A stretch of DNA of 6,047 nt from Methanocellales archaeon. Lineage in GTDB: Archaea > Halobacteriota > UBA148 > JAUWXC01. The position numbers and the translations under genes were made by a program. The notes below the pieces were generated by a model. The model was not told the DNA's origin and did no database searches. It worked only from the letters and a program-made list of their open reading frames with translations. The stretch is from contig JAUWXC010000049.1 in the NCBI GenBank assembly GCA_030616565.1, positions 1-6,047 of the forward strand. Direction: 5' to 3'. Shown in pieces: positions 5,722-6,047 of the stretch (positions are counted from its first letter, which is position 1; each line of letters opens with the position of its first letter).

Positions 5722-5901
5722 ATGAAAAGGGACTTGATGGACATTCTGGCTTGCCCCATGTGTAAAGGTGACCTGGAGTTGAAGGTTGAAGAGGAAAAGG
5801 ATGAGATAATTACGGGAACGCTCTATTGCGCCAAATGCGACGAGAGTTACCCCATCGAAGATGGAATTCCAAACCTACTGCCACCAGACCTGCGAGAATG
5901 A
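5722..5901 (+). CDS. Trm112-like small zinc-binding protein
   Basis: This 59-aa protein matches the Trm112/YcaR family. Trm112 is a small zinc protein that binds and activates several SAM-dependent methyltransferases acting on tRNA, rRNA or release factor. It starts MKRDLMDILACPMCKGDLEL, with Cys11-x2-Cys14 and Cys36-x2-Cys39 forming a zinc ribbon, and ends with the family signature YPIEDGIPNLLPPDLRE (43-59), in which the IxDGIPxLLP stretch is diagnostic. All four cysteines are present, unlike some family members that have lost them. GAGGG (5711-5715) lies 6 bases before the ATG. It follows srp54 after a 58-bp gap and overlaps or closely precedes the next gene. No methyltransferase partner is encoded in the window. 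Family membership is secure; whether it is the true functional Trm112 is inferred. Confidence 0.88.
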   Translation: MKRDLMDILACPMCKGDLELKVEEEKDEIITGTLYCAKCDESYPIEDGIPNLLPPDLRE

Positions 5902-5908
5902 TGCCGGT

Positions 5909-6047
5909 ATGATAAAACTACAGCAGCGGATACACCTTAATAGGAGAGGTGTCAACTCAATGGAGTTCGATGCACAGGAGTTAGTCATACCGCTGGAGCC
6001 AGGAGAGGAAACCAGCTTTGAGATCAACGTGATCAACTATGGAACGC
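5909..6047 (+). CDS. Unidentified protein, N-terminal fragment cut by the window end
   Basis: The frame is open from ATG 5909 to the window edge, giving 46 residues. It reads MIKLQQRIHLNRRGVNSMEF, then about 26 residues with alternating hydrophobic positions (ELVIPLEPGEETSFEINVINYGT), as in a beta-sandwich start, followed by the cut. There is no signal peptide in the visible part. Two starts are possible. ATG 5909 lies 7 bp after the Trm112-like stop but has no clear ribosome binding site. ATG 5960 has the strong AGGAGAGGTG at 5942-5951, 8 bases upstream. I list the longer form because the extra residues (RIHLNRRGVNS) look like a strand continuous with the domain. From memory, this N-terminus recalls an uncharacterised archaeal family (haloarchaeal proteins with an N-R-x-G-V segment and a later N-H-G), but that is not verified. 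It is probably cotranscribed with the Trm112-like gene. Confidence 0.6.
   Translation, partial: MIKLQQRIHLNRRGVNSMEFDAQELVIPLEPGEETSFEINVINYGT
5942..5951 (+). promoter_or_regulatory. Strong Shine-Dalgarno-like sequence before ATG 5960
   Basis: AGGAGAGGTG contains two overlapping matches to the archaeal ribosome binding consensus (AGGAG and GAGGTG), with 8 bases to ATG 5960. It would give the last gene a start 17 codons downstream of ATG 5909. It may instead be a chance result of the codons for Asn-Arg-Arg-Gly in the longer form. Confidence 0.45.

Overview
The window is from an archaeal chromosome, most likely a euryarchaeon related to methanogens or anaerobic alkane/methane oxidisers (Methanomicrobia or Methanosarcinales-like). 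The assignment rests on gene content: aIF6, S19e, L31e, L39e, PDCD5, prefoldin alpha, an Rpr2-type RNase P protein, FtsY and SRP54 all have archaeal-type sequences, and the gene order is the conserved euryarchaeal translation and protein-export cluster. No species name can be supported from the sequence. Base composition looks moderate, and GTG starts are used alongside ATG.

Layout. Positions 1-18 are the last 18 nucleotides of a tRNA cut by the window edge. Its 3' end is copied exactly 59 bp further on (7-21 and 66-80), with a small AT-rich hairpin between the copies. Then, all on the + strand, come RNase P component 4 (93-389), a roadblock/LC7 protein with a plausible promoter of its own (467-841), a YhbY/CRM RNA-binding protein (847-1110), S19e (1151-1600), PDCD5 family (1611-1934), L39e (1936-2088, 50 aa), L31e (2098-2358), aIF6 (2368-3027), prefoldin alpha (3036-3452), FtsY (3457-4365) and SRP54 (4368-5663). 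After a 58-bp AT-rich gap come a 59-aa Trm112-like zinc protein (5722-5901) and the start of an unrecognised protein that runs off the edge (from 5909).

How they fit together. The run covers tRNA maturation (RNase P), ribosome parts and ribosome biogenesis (S19e, L31e, L39e, YhbY, aIF6), folding of new chains (prefoldin, possibly PDCD5) and co-translational targeting to the membrane (SRP54 and its receptor FtsY). From 1611 to 4365 gaps are 1-9 bp, so this is probably one transcription unit. SRP54 begins just after, or overlapping, the ftsY stop.

Points of interest are the duplicated tRNA 3' end, the roadblock gene between rnp4 and yhbY, the lack of the small ribosomal protein LX (L18a/L20a) gene usually found between aIF6 and prefoldin alpha, and the Trm112-like gene with its unidentified neighbour. 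The core is otherwise ordinary, and I found no CRISPR array, insertion sequence, rRNA or clearly novel multi-gene system. No gene-free stretch exceeds 300 bases.
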